Under the pieces are notes generated by a model, which worked only from the letters and a program-made list of their open reading frames with translations, made no database searches and was not told where the DNA came from. Position numbers and translations under genes: made by a program. From Bacillus sp. T33-2 (GTDB lineage Bacteria > Bacillota > Bacilli > Bacillales > Cytobacillaceae): 64,000 bases of DNA. Of the stretch, positions 52,824 to 61,296 are shown piece after piece (position 1 is the first letter of the stretch; every line of letters begins with the position of its first letter). The stretch covers positions 62,001 to 126,000 of the forward strand of contig NZ_PGVB01000013.1 in the NCBI RefSeq assembly GCF_002860205.1. The letters run 5' to 3'.

Positions 52824-53138
52824 ATGAACATATCTGTACATAAGCTTCTTGCCAAAATGGAAGAGGAGTTAAGGGGAGCTAAAGCTGCCCCCTCAGATGC
52901 AGATTTGCGGGAGAAAATCCACTCCCTGAAAACTCTCTGCGAAATTATTTTGGAAGAACCGCAAAAAATGGCTGAAAATCCTGGAAGTACAAAGGATTAT
53001 TTACAACAACCTGCCGAACAGCCCGTGCGGCTGCAGGCTTTTCCGCAGCCGCCGCAAATTTTGCCTTCAACATTAACCCAGCCAAAACCGCTAAAGGTCG
53101 AGGGCGATGCAAACGGCGATTCAATATTTGATTTTTAA
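52824..53138 (+). CDS. ywdI: YwdI-like protein (DUF5327)
   Basis: The 104-residue protein starts MNISVHKLLAKMEEELRGAK and continues with a short helical DADLREKIHSLKTLCEIILE segment. Its second half is Pro/Gln-rich and of low complexity. Length, N-terminus and position between ung and the DUF423 gene agree with YwdI. Function is unknown. Confidence 0.75.
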   Translation: MNISVHKLLAKMEEELRGAKAAPSDADLREKIHSLKTLCEIILEEPQKMAENPGSTKDYLQQPAEQPVRLQAFPQPPQILPSTLTQPKPLKVEGDANGDSIFDF

Positions 53139-53157
53139 CAAGAAAAGGGTGGACGAA

Positions 53158-53529
53158 TTGAAGTTATTTATTATCATTGGAGCAATCAACGCTTTCCTGG
53201 CTGTTGCTCTAGGCGCATTCGGGGCACACGGCCTTGAGGGAAGAGTGGAATCCAGATATTTGGAGATATGGAAAACAGGGGTTACCTATCAAATGTTCCA
53301 TGCCACCGGGATAGTGCTGATCGGCATCCTTGCTGGCAATCTGCCGGCGAACGCGCTCTTTTCCTGGTCAGGCTGGCTCATGCTGATTGGCATCATCCTG
53401 TTTTCCGGCAGCCTTTATGTGTTAACCTTGACGAAAATCAGCATCCTTGGGGCAATCACGCCATTGGGCGGTGTTTCATTCCTCGCCGCATGGGTCTTGC
53501 TGATCGTGGCAGCCTCTAAACACCTATAA
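53158..53529 (+). CDS. ywdK: DUF423 membrane protein (YwdK)
   Basis: The 123-residue protein starts at a TTG (53158) after AAAAGGGTGG. The frame is open upstream but overlaps ywdI and lacks a start signal. It has four membrane helices with GAFGAHGLEGRVESRYLEIW near residue 18 and ITPLGGVSFLAAWVLLIVAA at the end, as in the DUF423 family. The function is unknown. It is next to gerQ as in B. subtilis. Confidence 0.88.
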   Translation: MKLFIIIGAINAFLAVALGAFGAHGLEGRVESRYLEIWKTGVTYQMFHATGIVLIGILAGNLPANALFSWSGWLMLIGIILFSGSLYVLTLTKISILGAITPLGGVSFLAAWVLLIVAASKHL

Positions 53530-53567
53530 AAAACAGCACCGGAAAAATACGTTTCCGGTGCTGTTTT
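53529..53567. terminator. Bidirectional terminator
   Basis: A 15-bp stem (AAAACAGCACCGGAA with its complement) lies after the DUF423 gene and before the convergent gerQ. Confidence 0.9.
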
Positions 53568-53633
53568 ACTAAAGTTACTTGATTTAGTTAGTTTTAACTA
53601 CCTACTTTTAAAAAAATTGGCAGATGGCCTTGA

Positions 53634-54146
53634 TTATCTTGGCGGGTAGGAGGCCAATCCAGCTCCACCGCCAGCGAATGGATATTCATATTCGATCTCT
53701 TCTTCAAAGGTAACGTAGTCAAGATTCACCATCAACAGGAGGTAGCGCATGCCTGTTTGCGGGTCGCTGAGGATGAGATGGTCCCTTCCTGCCGCTTCAA
53801 TAATCCCCCTGAAGATCTTTGCATTCCATTCAGGATTATTTTCGAAAGTCATATACACCGTCGCAAGCTTTCCTTTGTTTAAGCGAAGAATGTTTTCTAC
53901 ATATGATTCCTCGAGAGGCAGCATTCCCGGAACCTGGGCTCCTGGTGCCCCTCCATTTTGCTGTCCAGCTTGCCCGGCTCCCGCTGTGTAGGTGGGATAT
54001 CCTGCCTGCCCTCCGGCAAAACCGGGCGGCCCTCCCTGCCCGCCTGGCAGCCCGGCTGGATACCCCTGGCCGCCAGTTCCGTAGTATGGCTGGTAAGGCT
54101 GCTGATTGTTCCTGAAATCATAAAATGGGTAGCTATTAGATTTCAT
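53634..54146 (-). CDS. gerQ: Spore coat protein GerQ
   Basis: The protein has 170 residues. The first 90 are Gly/Gln/Tyr/Pro-rich (QPYQPYYGTGGQGYPAGLPG). The last 80 form the conserved GerQ domain: GMLPLEESYVENILRLNKGK, TVYMTFENNPEWNAKIFRGI and DPQTGMRYLLLMVNLDYVTF. GerQ is an inner coat protein crosslinked by transglutaminase and needed for localising the CwlJ lytic enzyme during germination. I did not find a sigma-E or sigma-K box I trust in front of it. Confidence 0.92.
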   Translation of the reverse strand: MKSNSYPFYDFRNNQQPYQPYYGTGGQGYPAGLPGGQGGPPGFAGGQAGYPTYTAGAGQAGQQNGGAPGAQVPGMLPLEESYVENILRLNKGKLATVYMTFENNPEWNAKIFRGIIEAAGRDHLILSDPQTGMRYLLLMVNLDYVTFEEEIEYEYPFAGGGAGLASYPPR

Positions 54147-54261
54147 CTTTTTCCCTCCACATCAAAAGTTAAAAACGGTAGAACAGCTTAGAGTAGTTCA
54201 TAAAAATAAATACTCACTATCTCATAGATATGAGCGGGAAAATAGATTATGACATAAAAAA

Positions 54262-54294
54262 TACAGCCCCCGGCCAATTTGCCGGAGGCTGTTT
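54262..54294 (-). terminator. Terminator after hemQ
   Basis: ACAGCC-CCGGC and GCCGG-AGGCTGT form an interrupted stem just downstream of the leftward hemQ gene. Confidence 0.65.
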
Positions 54295-54302
54295 AATATT
54301 CA

Positions 54303-55046
54303 TCATACTTCTAAAAATACGGGAATCCGCTCTTCCTCAAGCAGATTGCCGACAAAAAACGCGCCGAATTCGCCGTACCTGGCACTTACTTCATCAAAGC
54401 GCATTTCATATACTAATTTCTTGAATTGCAGCACTTCATCGGCAAATAAAGTGACTCCCCACTCGTAATCGTCAAACCCTACAGAGCCGGTGATGATTTG
54501 TTTTACTTTGCCCGCATATTTTCGGCCGATCATGCCGTGGCTTCGCATCATGCTGCGGCGATCCTCCATCGGCAGCATGTACCAGTTGTCATTGCCCTGG
54601 CGGCGCTTGTCCATTGGATAAAAGCAGACATGCTTCGCTTTTGGCAGGACTGGATACAGCCGTGCCAAAATTTCAGGGTTTTGGTATGGGTCCTGGTCTG
54701 ATGGCAAATAATTGCTCAGCTCTACCACTGACACATAGGAGTGGGCTGGCACAGTGAACTCAGCCAGCTTCGATTTATTGAATTCAGTTTCGATTTCATT
54801 CAGTTCTTCCATTGTCGGCCTTAAAATCATCATCATAAAATCTGCCTTCTGGCCGACAACTGTGTAGAGCGCATGGCTTCCTTCTTTCCCGCTCTGGGTA
54901 TCATTCCACTTTGCCACAAGGCCTAAAAACTGCTGGATTGCTTCCTGGCGTTCCTCGATCGGGAGCATCTTCCAGGTTGTCCAATCCACGGTCCGGAAGT
55001 CATGGAGACAATACCAGCCATCAAGTGTCTGTGCTGCTTCACTCAT
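54303..55046 (-). CDS. hemQ: Coproheme decarboxylase HemQ
   Basis: The protein has 247 residues from the ATG at 55046 after TTAGGAG. The chlorite-dismutase fold is visible: [20 protein letters not shown], then [20 protein letters not shown], and [20 protein letters not shown]. The [20 protein letters not shown] motif closes it. The Tyr in the ADLSNYL-like stretch is the family's catalytic residue. It converts coproheme III to protoheme, the last step of the Gram-positive haem route, which supplies haem to the cytochrome subunit encoded at 44015. Confidence 0.93.
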   Translation of the reverse strand: MSEAAQTLDGWYCLHDFRTVDWTTWKMLPIEERQEAIQQFLGLVAKWNDTQSGKEGSHALYTVVGQKADFMMMILRPTMEELNEIETEFNKSKLAEFTVPAHSYVSVVELSNYLPSDQDPYQNPEILARLYPVLPKAKHVCFYPMDKRRQGNDNWYMLPMEDRRSMMRSHGMIGRKYAGKVKQIITGSVGFDDYEWGVTLFADEVLQFKKLVYEMRFDEVSARYGEFGAFFVGNLLEEERIPVFLEV

Positions 55047-55250
55047 TTTAATCACTCCTAAACAATCATAGATATACATCCTAACTATATCATAGTTTCG
55101 CCATCGTCCATCATTATGAAACTCATGACTGGGCTGTTCAGTTTACTTCAAAGATAAACTGGATATTTTTAAAAAGGAAGGAGGATATTAAATGTGATTG
55201 TGGAAAAACGAAACGGTTGGTGGAAATTTCGAAAAAATAAGACTTTTTTA

Positions 55251-55306
55251 TGTAAACGGTCACAATGCTTCGGTATCCTTGAATTTTATAATGGGTAAAG
55301 TATCCT
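55251..55306 (+). promoter_or_regulatory. cre site and promoter of pta
   Basis: TGTAAACGGTCACA (55251-55264) matches TGWAANCGNTNWCA at all positions. A TTGAAT (55279-55284) and TATCCT (55301-55306) pair gives a start near 55313. The cre centre then falls at about -55, the distance from which CcpA activates pta in B. subtilis. This predicts acetate overflow under glucose excess. Confidence 0.7.
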
Positions 55307-55337
55307 AATAAAGTAGAGACAAAAGGAGGATTCTTGA

Positions 55338-56312
55338 ATGAGCGATTTATTTTCGGGCTTAAAAACAAGAGTAAGCGGACAAAATGTGAAAATTGTGTTT
55401 CCGGAGGGGCTCGATGAACGGATTTTGAGGGCTGCCGGCAGGTTGGCTGAAGATGGTGTCCTTACTCCGATCCTGATCGGAAATATTGAACAGATCCAGC
55501 AAAAAGCCCGTGAACTCGGTGTATCCCTTGAGGCGGCAGAAATATATGACCCAGCCAATTTTGCAATGATGGACGAGCTTGTGGCTGCTTTCGTTGAAAG
55601 AAGGAAAGGGAAAGCCACCGAAGAACAGGCCCGCAAAATGCTGCTGGATGAAAACTACTTCGGAACCATGCTGGTGTATGCCAACAGGGCGGATGGTCTT
55701 GTGAGCGGGGCAATCCATTCTACAGCAGATACTGTAAGACCGGCTTTGCAAATCATCAAGACAAAAGAAGGGGTCAGCAAAACTTCTGGTGTTTTCATCA
55801 TGGTCCGCGGTGACGAGAAGTACGTTTTTGCCGACTGTGCCATCAACATCTCTCCAGACAGCAATGATTTAGCTGAAATCGCCATTGAAAGCGCAAGAAC
55901 GGCAAGAATGTTCGATATAGAACCGCGTGTTGCAATGCTCAGCTTCTCAACAAAAGGCTCGGCAGCGTCTCCTGAGACGGACAAAGTTTCTACTGCAGTC
56001 GCTGAGGCAAAGCTTCGCGACCCATTGCTTGTGCTGGATGGCGAATTCCAGTTTGACGCTGCATTCGTTCCTTCCGTTGCACAAAAGAAGGCGCCGGATT
56101 CCCCGATCCAGGGAGACGCAAATGTGTTTGTCTTCCCGAGCCTTGAAGCGGGCAATATCGGCTACAAAATTGCCCAGCGCCTCGGCAACTTTGAAGCAGT
56201 AGGGCCGATCCTCCAGGGATTGAACCGGCCTGTAAACGATCTTTCCCGTGGCTGCAGTGAGGAAGATGTTTACAAGCTTGCACTTATCACCGCCGCGCAG
56301 GCATTGCATTAA
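55338..56312 (+). CDS. pta: Phosphate acetyltransferase
   Basis: The 324-residue single-domain Pta has IVFPEGLDERILRAAGRLAE at residues 15-34, then GLVSGAIHSTADTVRPALQI, SGVFIMVRGDEKYVFADCAI and GDANVFVFPSLEAGNIGYKI toward the C-terminus. It exchanges acetyl-CoA and phosphate for acetyl phosphate, the first step of acetate overflow with AckA (not in this window). The gene is followed directly by a hairpin repeat at 56317. Confidence 0.96.
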   Translation: MSDLFSGLKTRVSGQNVKIVFPEGLDERILRAAGRLAEDGVLTPILIGNIEQIQQKARELGVSLEAAEIYDPANFAMMDELVAAFVERRKGKATEEQARKMLLDENYFGTMLVYANRADGLVSGAIHSTADTVRPALQIIKTKEGVSKTSGVFIMVRGDEKYVFADCAINISPDSNDLAEIAIESARTARMFDIEPRVAMLSFSTKGSAASPETDKVSTAVAEAKLRDPLLVLDGEFQFDAAFVPSVAQKKAPDSPIQGDANVFVFPSLEAGNIGYKIAQRLGNFEAVGPILQGLNRPVNDLSRGCSEEDVYKLALITAAQALH

Positions 56313-56316
56313 TAAA

Positions 56317-56404
56317 GGGCCTGACCCCCGGTGCGGTACAGCTTTAACGCGGCGGGCAGTCCTCCACTGCGGTAATGCGTTAACTTGCCTGGGGTCAGGC
56401 CCCC
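56317..56404. repeat. Dispersed GGGGTCAGGC hairpin element, copy 2
   Basis: GGGCCTGACCCC (56317-56328) and GGGGTCAGGCCC (56391-56402) form a perfect 12-bp inverted repeat around 62 bases that include ACTGCGGTAATGCGTTAACTT. The arms match those of the element at 28291-28381 (GCCTGACCCC/GGGGTCAGGC). It starts four bases after the pta stop codon. Confidence 0.88.
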
Positions 56405-56434
56405 ATTACGTTAGTTGGGTAAAGGGGAATTTTT

Positions 56435-57289
56435 ATGGACAAGGCGCTGGAGTTGCTGCGTCAGGATACATGGAGACTGATTGACCAGACTGCACTTGGC
56501 CCGCATTTTCATGCCCTGCAGTCCTTTGGGACGGATGATACGCTTTGTGCATCGGTAGGGGCAGGGCTTGCTCCGGCCACAGCCAGGGCCTGGGTGCACC
56601 ATGATACAGTTGTGCTCGGCATCCAGGATACGAAGCTTCCATATATAAAGGATGGGCTCGCATACCTTGAACAAAATGGCTATCAATATATCGTCCGGAA
56701 TTCAGGGGGACTGGCAGTCGTTCTGGATGAGGGTGTTTTGAACCTTTCTTTGATTTTGCCCGAAACAGACAAAGGAATCGACATAAACCGGGGCTATGAG
56801 GCAATGTGGCATTTAATCCAAAGGCTGTTTTCAGATTTTCCTAATCAAATAGAGGCAAGGGAAATAACTGGATCTTATTGTCCGGGGAGCTTCGATTTAA
56901 GCATTGACGGAAAAAAATTCGCGGGCATTTCGCAGCGCCGTCTCCGAAAAGGGGTAGCTGTCCAAATTTACCTGGGTGTTTTCGGCAGCGGCAGTGACCG
57001 TGCCGGGCTTTTAAGAGAGTTTTACTCACGCTCCAAAAAGGGGGAGCACACAAAGTTTGTATATCCGGATGTAAACCCGGCAGTAATGGCTTCCCTGTCA
57101 GAGCTGTTCGGAACCGAATTGACTGTCACGGACGTAATGCTTCGTTTGATGATGTTTTTAAAACAAAACAGCGGCCAGCTTGTAGCAGGATATTTGAACG
57201 GAGAGGAGATCTCCTTGTTTGAACAGTATTACGAGCGGATGGCCGAACGGAACAGCAAGTTTCTTAAGCAAATAGAATCAAGCCAGTAG
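56435..57289 (+). CDS. lipL: Octanoyl-[GcvH]:protein N-octanoyltransferase LipL
   Basis: The 284-residue protein of the lipoate/biotin ligase fold has LDEGVLNLSLILPE, the catalytic Cys in EITGSYCPGSFDLSI near residue 150, and the Lys-bearing DGKKFAGISQRRLRKG. LipL moves octanoate from GcvH to the E2 subunits of 2-oxo-acid dehydrogenases. Its place between pta and rsfA matches B. subtilis ywfL. It ends with a clear terminator. Confidence 0.9.
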   Translation: MDKALELLRQDTWRLIDQTALGPHFHALQSFGTDDTLCASVGAGLAPATARAWVHHDTVVLGIQDTKLPYIKDGLAYLEQNGYQYIVRNSGGLAVVLDEGVLNLSLILPETDKGIDINRGYEAMWHLIQRLFSDFPNQIEAREITGSYCPGSFDLSIDGKKFAGISQRRLRKGVAVQIYLGVFGSGSDRAGLLREFYSRSKKGEHTKFVYPDVNPAVMASLSELFGTELTVTDVMLRLMMFLKQNSGQLVAGYLNGEEISLFEQYYERMAERNSKFLKQIESSQ

Positions 57290-57290
57290 G

Positions 57291-57325
57291 AAAAGCCGCA
57301 AACTAATCAGTCTGCGGCTTTTCCT
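57291..57325 (+). terminator. Terminator of lipL
   Basis: AAAAGCCGCA (57291-57300) and TGCGGCTTTT (57313-57322) form the stem, which is followed by CCTTG. Confidence 0.85.
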
Positions 57326-57385
57326 TGTTCGCCAATCGGCGGTTTTTTCAAAACATAAGAATGTATAAAATTTTTAGTTAGACCA

Positions 57386-57503
57386 GTGTCCAGCTCCAGC
57401 GCCTAGCCCCTCGGGTCATAAGCCACCTCACTCCGGAAATCAGGATTATCCTCCGTGATGCGTCTTATGCCTGTCGGGGCAGGACAAGGCGCTTGCGCTT
57501 TTC
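57386..57503. repeat. Bacillaceae dispersed element, CAGCTCCAGCGCC type
   Basis: The left arm begins GTGTCCAGCTCCAGCGCCTA and runs to 57423. The right arm (57462-57503) ends AAGGCGCTTGCGCTTTTC. AGCGCCT and AGGCGCT, then CATAAG and CTTATG, pair as an imperfect inverted repeat. I recognise the CAGCTCCAGCGCCTAGCCCC and GGCGCTTGCGCTTTTC sequences as a high-copy family of Bacillus genomes. It occupies most of the 287-base gap between the convergent lipL and rsfA genes. Confidence 0.75.
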
Positions 57504-57576
57504 TTATTGCAAGATGTGCTGCCTTTCGCCTTCTCCCAAAACTATCGGATATTAGATGCAATCACACAGATCGAAG

Positions 57577-58371
57577 TTATTCTGCCACTTTTTCCAGATT
57601 GCCGTTTCTGTCCATCTTAAATTTTGTAGCTGGTCGTTCTTCCTCATCAAACAATACAAGCTTCCGGGCCCTGTTCATGATTTTCATCAGCGTCTCGTAA
57701 TCTTCTTGCATTGTAAACGTGTTTTGCTCCAGGTCGCCGATTTTTGCTTCCAGTTCCTCGTTTTGCTTCTTCATATCCTGGATTTCCCGCTTCAATCTTT
57801 CATTCTCGCTCCTATAAATATCAGCTTGCAGATTGGAACTATTCAAAGTTTGCAAGTAGGAAATTACGACATCAAGCGTCAGGCCTCCAACAGGAACGGC
57901 AGGCTGGTATTCCCAAACGGGTGCTGATACAGGCATTTCGGTTTCCACCCTGTTCATTGCCTCGACAATATCAAATTCTTCAGCAGATTCCATATCTGGC
58001 CTATCTCCTGTATCTGGCATAGTGGCCATTTGAGGTACTGCCGCCATCTGTGGAATGGCAGCCAATGGTTCAATTACGGGTGCCGGAGGAGAGTACAACA
58101 ATTTCTTCTTCCCGCCCTGGTCCTTTCCGAGAATCCTTTGCCGCTGTTTCCGTTGTTTCTTGGCCAACTGCAGAGCCTTTTCGTAACGATGGCGCACGAC
58201 CGCGTTCCATCTGAAACCGCATGCTGCGGAAGTGCGGTCAAGCTTATCTCCGACTTCCTCAAACGCGTTCAATTGTGTGCTGCCTTCTCTCACATGCCTC
58301 AAAACAGTCTCCGCTAGCAATAAATCATTTTCATCTGTCCAGGCGTCCTGGCGAACTTTCATTTTCTTCAA
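57577..58371 (-). CDS. rsfA: Prespore-specific regulator RsfA
   Basis: The protein has 264 residues. The N-terminal Myb/SANT-like domain reads RQDAWTDENDLLLAETVLRH and AACGFRWNAVVRHRYEKALQ. The middle is Pro/Met-rich. The C-terminal helix (residues 190-235, SENERLKREIQDMKKQNEEL) is a coiled coil. RsfA tunes the sigma-F regulon in the forespore. A sigma-F-like promoter is present upstream at 58415-58443, consistent with its expected timing. It stands in the same place as B. subtilis ywfN. Confidence 0.9.
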   Translation of the reverse strand: MKKMKVRQDAWTDENDLLLAETVLRHVREGSTQLNAFEEVGDKLDRTSAACGFRWNAVVRHRYEKALQLAKKQRKQRQRILGKDQGGKKKLLYSPPAPVIEPLAAIPQMAAVPQMATMPDTGDRPDMESAEEFDIVEAMNRVETEMPVSAPVWEYQPAVPVGGLTLDVVISYLQTLNSSNLQADIYRSENERLKREIQDMKKQNEELEAKIGDLEQNTFTMQEDYETLMKIMNRARKLVLFDEEERPATKFKMDRNGNLEKVAE

Positions 58372-58414
58372 CTCCCTATATTGTGTTTAACTATAATTAA
58401 AAGTTCTTAGTCCA

Positions 58415-58443
58415 AGCATGCCCGGAAATTGTAAGGTTTATAC
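58415..58443 (-). promoter_or_regulatory. Sigma-F-like promoter of rsfA
   Basis: On the minus strand, GTATA (58439-58443) and GGGCATGCT (58415-58423) are 15 bases apart. They fit the sigma-F/G pattern GYWTA-N15/16-GGNNANNMT. The start codon is about 45 bases downstream. Confidence 0.5.
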
Positions 58444-58530
58444 CGAAAATGTTTAAAAGGATAGTAGACTTTTCCGAAAAAATTTCAATAGAAAGCTAAA
58501 AGCGAGGACGTTTTTGCAATAAATATGCGG

Positions 58531-58559
58531 TTGCATAAAGTAAAAATGAGCGGTAAAAT
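58531..58559 (+). promoter_or_regulatory. Sigma-A promoter of the DUF1450 gene
   Basis: TTGCAT (58531-58536) and TAAAAT (58554-58559) have a 17-base spacer, about 70 bases before the start codon at 58632. Confidence 0.6.
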
Positions 58560-58631
58560 ACGCGTAGCTTAAAAAAAAACGCATGCTTCAAAAGTATAAA
58601 TGCTGTATTTGGAGAGGGTTGTATTAACAAA

Positions 58632-58853
58632 ATGGCCAACGAATTTCGTGTTTGCGACGACTGCCAGGCCGTAAACCTTAAAACATTGATTCCGCGCCTC
58701 AAGGAAAAGGATCCGGAAGCAAGAATCGAGATCGGCTGCCAGTCCTATTGCGGGCCGGGCAGAAAGAAAACATTCGCCTTCGTGAATAACAGGCCGCTCG
58801 CTGCCCTGACCGAAGAAGAACTAATGGAAAAAATCGATAAAAAATTAAAATGA
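58632..58853 (+). CDS. Small conserved protein, DUF1450/UPF0741-like
   Basis: The 73-residue protein has [20 protein letters not shown] at residues 7-26 and [20 protein letters not shown] near residue 35. It carries four Cys residues that could bind a metal or an iron-sulfur cluster (CDDC and CQSYC). The pattern is that of a Bacillus family of unknown function related to YuzB. It starts at ATG after GGAGAGGG and ends at the terminator at 58856. Its neighbours are rsfA and ywfO. Confidence 0.8.
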   Translation: MANEFRVCDDCQAVNLKTLIPRLKEKDPEARIEIGCQSYCGPGRKKTFAFVNNRPLAALTEEELMEKIDKKLK

Positions 58854-58855
58854 AG

Positions 58856-58884
58856 TCACCTTTATCATAAAAGGTGATTTTTTG
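58856..58884 (+). terminator. Terminator of the DUF1450 gene
   Basis: TCACCTTT and AAAGGTGA form an 8-bp stem with an ATCATA loop, followed by TTTTTTG. Confidence 0.9.
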
Positions 58885-59010
58885 TTTCTCCTTTAAAGGG
58901 AGCAATAAGGATTTTTTGTCAATTTCTAGCGGAATTTGCTGAAAATATAAGTGATTTGCCATCCAAATCGGGCTATAATATATACAAGTTAATCAGGAAG
59001 AAGGGGAATA

Positions 59011-60306
59011 ATGGATTACTCGGCGGAAAAAATGAGCGAAGAAAAAGTTTTTAAAGATCCCGTGCACCGGTATGTCCATGTCCAGGATAAAGTGATATGG
59101 GACTTGATAGGTACAAAAGAGTTCCAGCGCCTCCGCCGGATCAAGCAGCTCGGTACTACCTATCTGACATTCCATGGGGCAGAGCATAGCCGGTTCAACC
59201 ATTCGCTTGGTGTCTATGAAATTGTACGCCGAATTGTGGACACAGTTTTTGCCGGCCGCCCTGAATGGAACCAGCAGGAAAGACTGCTGTCAATGTGTGC
59301 CGCGCTTCTGCACGATTTAGGCCATGGTCCTTTTTCCCATTCCTTCGAAAAGGTCTTTGAACTTGACCATGAAAAATTTACCCAGGCGATTATCCTTGGG
59401 GATACAGAAGTGAATCAAGTGCTCACGAGAGTTGGGCATGATTTTCCGAAAAAAGTAGCGGAAGTAATCGCGAAAACATATGAGAACAAGCTCGTGGTCA
59501 GCTTGATTTCAAGCCAGATTGACGCTGACCGGATGGACTATTTGCAAAGGGATGCCTATTTTACCGGTGTCAGCTACGGCCATTTTGACATGGAACGGAT
59601 ACTTCGGGTCATGAGGCCGCGGGAAGAGCAGGCAGTCATCAAGAAAAGCGGCATGCACGCTGTTGAAGATTACATAATGAGCCGTTACCAGATGTACTGG
59701 CAGGTCTATTTTCACCCGGTCACAAGAAGTGCGGAAGTCATTTTGACGAAAATTTTGCACCGGGCAAAATGCCTATACGAGGAGAAATATGCGTTTAAGC
59801 ACAAGCCGCTTCATTTTTATTCACTATTCGAGGAAGAAGTAACGCTCGGCGACTACTTAAAGCTGGATGAAGCAGTCATCCTCTATTATTTTCAAATGTG
59901 GCAGGAAGAGGAGGATCCAATCCTGGCAGATCTGTGCTGCCGCTTCATTGACCGCAATTTATTTAAATACATTGAATTTGACCCTGCGAAGGAATATAAA
60001 AAGCTTTCGAAGCTTTCAAACTTGTTTGCCCAGGCAGGAATTGACCCGGAATACTATCTGGTGGTAGATTCATCATCTGATCTCCCGTATGATTTTTACC
60101 GGCCTGGAGAAGAAGAGGAGCGGCAGCCGATCCATTTGCTGATGAAAAACGGGGACCTTCGCGAGCTTTCAAGAGAATCCGAGATTGTTGATGCCATTTC
60201 GGGGAAAAGAAGGACAGACCACAAACTTTATTATCCTGCGGACCTGTTGGAAAAAGCACAGGATAGCAGCTACATACAGCAAATAGCGAAGCTCCTGGAG
60301 CTATAG
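59011..60306 (+). CDS. ywfO: HD-domain phosphohydrolase YwfO (dNTPase-like)
   Basis: The 431-residue protein has the HD-superfamily metal residues in GAEHSRFNHSLGVYE (His), AALLHDLGHGPFSHSFE (HD) and SSQIDADRMDYLQRDAYFTG (Asp). This is the SAMHD1/dGTPase-like order. RIKQLGTTYLTFHGAEHSRF is the nearby substrate-gating region. YwfO-type proteins hydrolyse dNTPs and may be regulated by nucleotides. A TATAAT box lies at 58974 without a clear -35. Confidence 0.9.
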   Translation: MDYSAEKMSEEKVFKDPVHRYVHVQDKVIWDLIGTKEFQRLRRIKQLGTTYLTFHGAEHSRFNHSLGVYEIVRRIVDTVFAGRPEWNQQERLLSMCAALLHDLGHGPFSHSFEKVFELDHEKFTQAIILGDTEVNQVLTRVGHDFPKKVAEVIAKTYENKLVVSLISSQIDADRMDYLQRDAYFTGVSYGHFDMERILRVMRPREEQAVIKKSGMHAVEDYIMSRYQMYWQVYFHPVTRSAEVILTKILHRAKCLYEEKYAFKHKPLHFYSLFEEEVTLGDYLKLDEAVILYYFQMWQEEEDPILADLCCRFIDRNLFKYIEFDPAKEYKKLSKLSNLFAQAGIDPEYYLVVDSSSDLPYDFYRPGEEEERQPIHLLMKNGDLRELSRESEIVDAISGKRRTDHKLYYPADLLEKAQDSSYIQQIAKLLEL

Positions 60307-60354
60307 CATTTGCCTGACAAATATGAGGGATAACGGAAACAGGAGTTGAACGTT

Positions 60355-60861
60355 TTGTTAAAAGACCATGCTAAAATCATACATGCCATCTCCGTTTCGG
60401 GGGAAATCACCGGCCGCAAGAAGCTGCAAAAAATGATTTATATCGCCAAGAAAATGAATTTCCCATTTCAGGAACGGTTCCAGTTTCATTTTTACGGCCC
60501 ATACTCCGAGGAGTTGACGCTAAGAGTGGAGGAACTTTGCAATATGGGTTTTCTGGACGAGGTAAAGGAGAAGAAGGGCGGCTATTTTCAGTACCGTTAC
60601 TCCCTTACTGAGGAAGGCAAAGAGTTCTTGGCGGTCAATTCGGTTGAAATGCCGTTGCTTGGAGAATGCCTGACCGATATAAACGCCGAAAATGCCAGAT
60701 TCCTTGAACTCGTCTCCACGGTTTTGTATTTTGATAACCTATCAGGAGAAGAGGTCAGGGAAAAAATCCACACCTTGAAAAAAAGCCAGCGCTATACGGA
60801 AGAAGAAATTTTGAGTGCGTACGAATTCATCGGAAGCCTGCAAGAAAAAGCTAAGCATTGA
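60355..60861 (+). CDS. ywgA: YwgA family protein
   Basis: The protein has 168 residues from the TTG at 60355, nine bases after AGGAG. The in-frame TTG at 60346 directly abuts that site. The N-terminal motif SGEITGRKKLQKMIYIAKKM and the HFYGPYSEELTLRVEELCNM segment match the YwgA family, which has a helical winged-helix-like fold. The function is unknown. Co-directional with ywfO, 48 bases downstream. Confidence 0.85.
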   Translation: MLKDHAKIIHAISVSGEITGRKKLQKMIYIAKKMNFPFQERFQFHFYGPYSEELTLRVEELCNMGFLDEVKEKKGGYFQYRYSLTEEGKEFLAVNSVEMPLLGECLTDINAENARFLELVSTVLYFDNLSGEEVREKIHTLKKSQRYTEEEILSAYEFIGSLQEKAKH

Positions 60862-60939
60862 AGCGGAGGGACGGTCTTCTGCTTCATCTCCATACTACGG
60901 GGATGAAGCAAGAGAATCGCCCCTTGCTTTACCTTTGCT

Positions 60940-61125
60940 TTACTCGTCGCTCAGGCGTTTTCCGGCGACTGCATAATGGTTTTTTGGCATTTCTTCAATG
61001 AAGACCACGACTTTTTCCTTTGATGCACCAGTAGTTTCCACCACTGCATCTGTCACCTTTTCAACAAGCGCCCTTTTTTGATCCTCACTGCGGCCTTCAA
61101 GCATTTTTACTGTAATGTATGGCAT
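60940..61125 (-). CDS. ywhB: 4-oxalocrotonate tautomerase-like protein (YwhB)
   Basis: The 61-residue protein starts MPYITVKMLEGRSEDQKRAL. The Pro1 that becomes the N-terminal catalytic base after removal of Met is present. A buried Arg in the RLSDE tail and the Val-Phe-Ile-Glu-Glu strand complete the 4-OT fold. Members work as hexamers. The physiological substrate in Bacillus is unknown. The start follows an AGGAGG-type site. Confidence 0.88.
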   Translation of the reverse strand: MPYITVKMLEGRSEDQKRALVEKVTDAVVETTGASKEKVVVFIEEMPKNHYAVAGKRLSDE

Positions 61126-61296
61126 TCTGTCTTCCTCCTATAAACATTGTGGGTCTCTTGGTTAGTTTTCCATACCGCAAAAAAATCTGCAACCATGACG
61201 GGTGATCAGTTTTTCACATTCCCGGAAGAATCAGTTATACTTTATTACATACATTTCAGGTTTTGTTGATATTTTAGTTAAAAGGGGAAATGGGAT

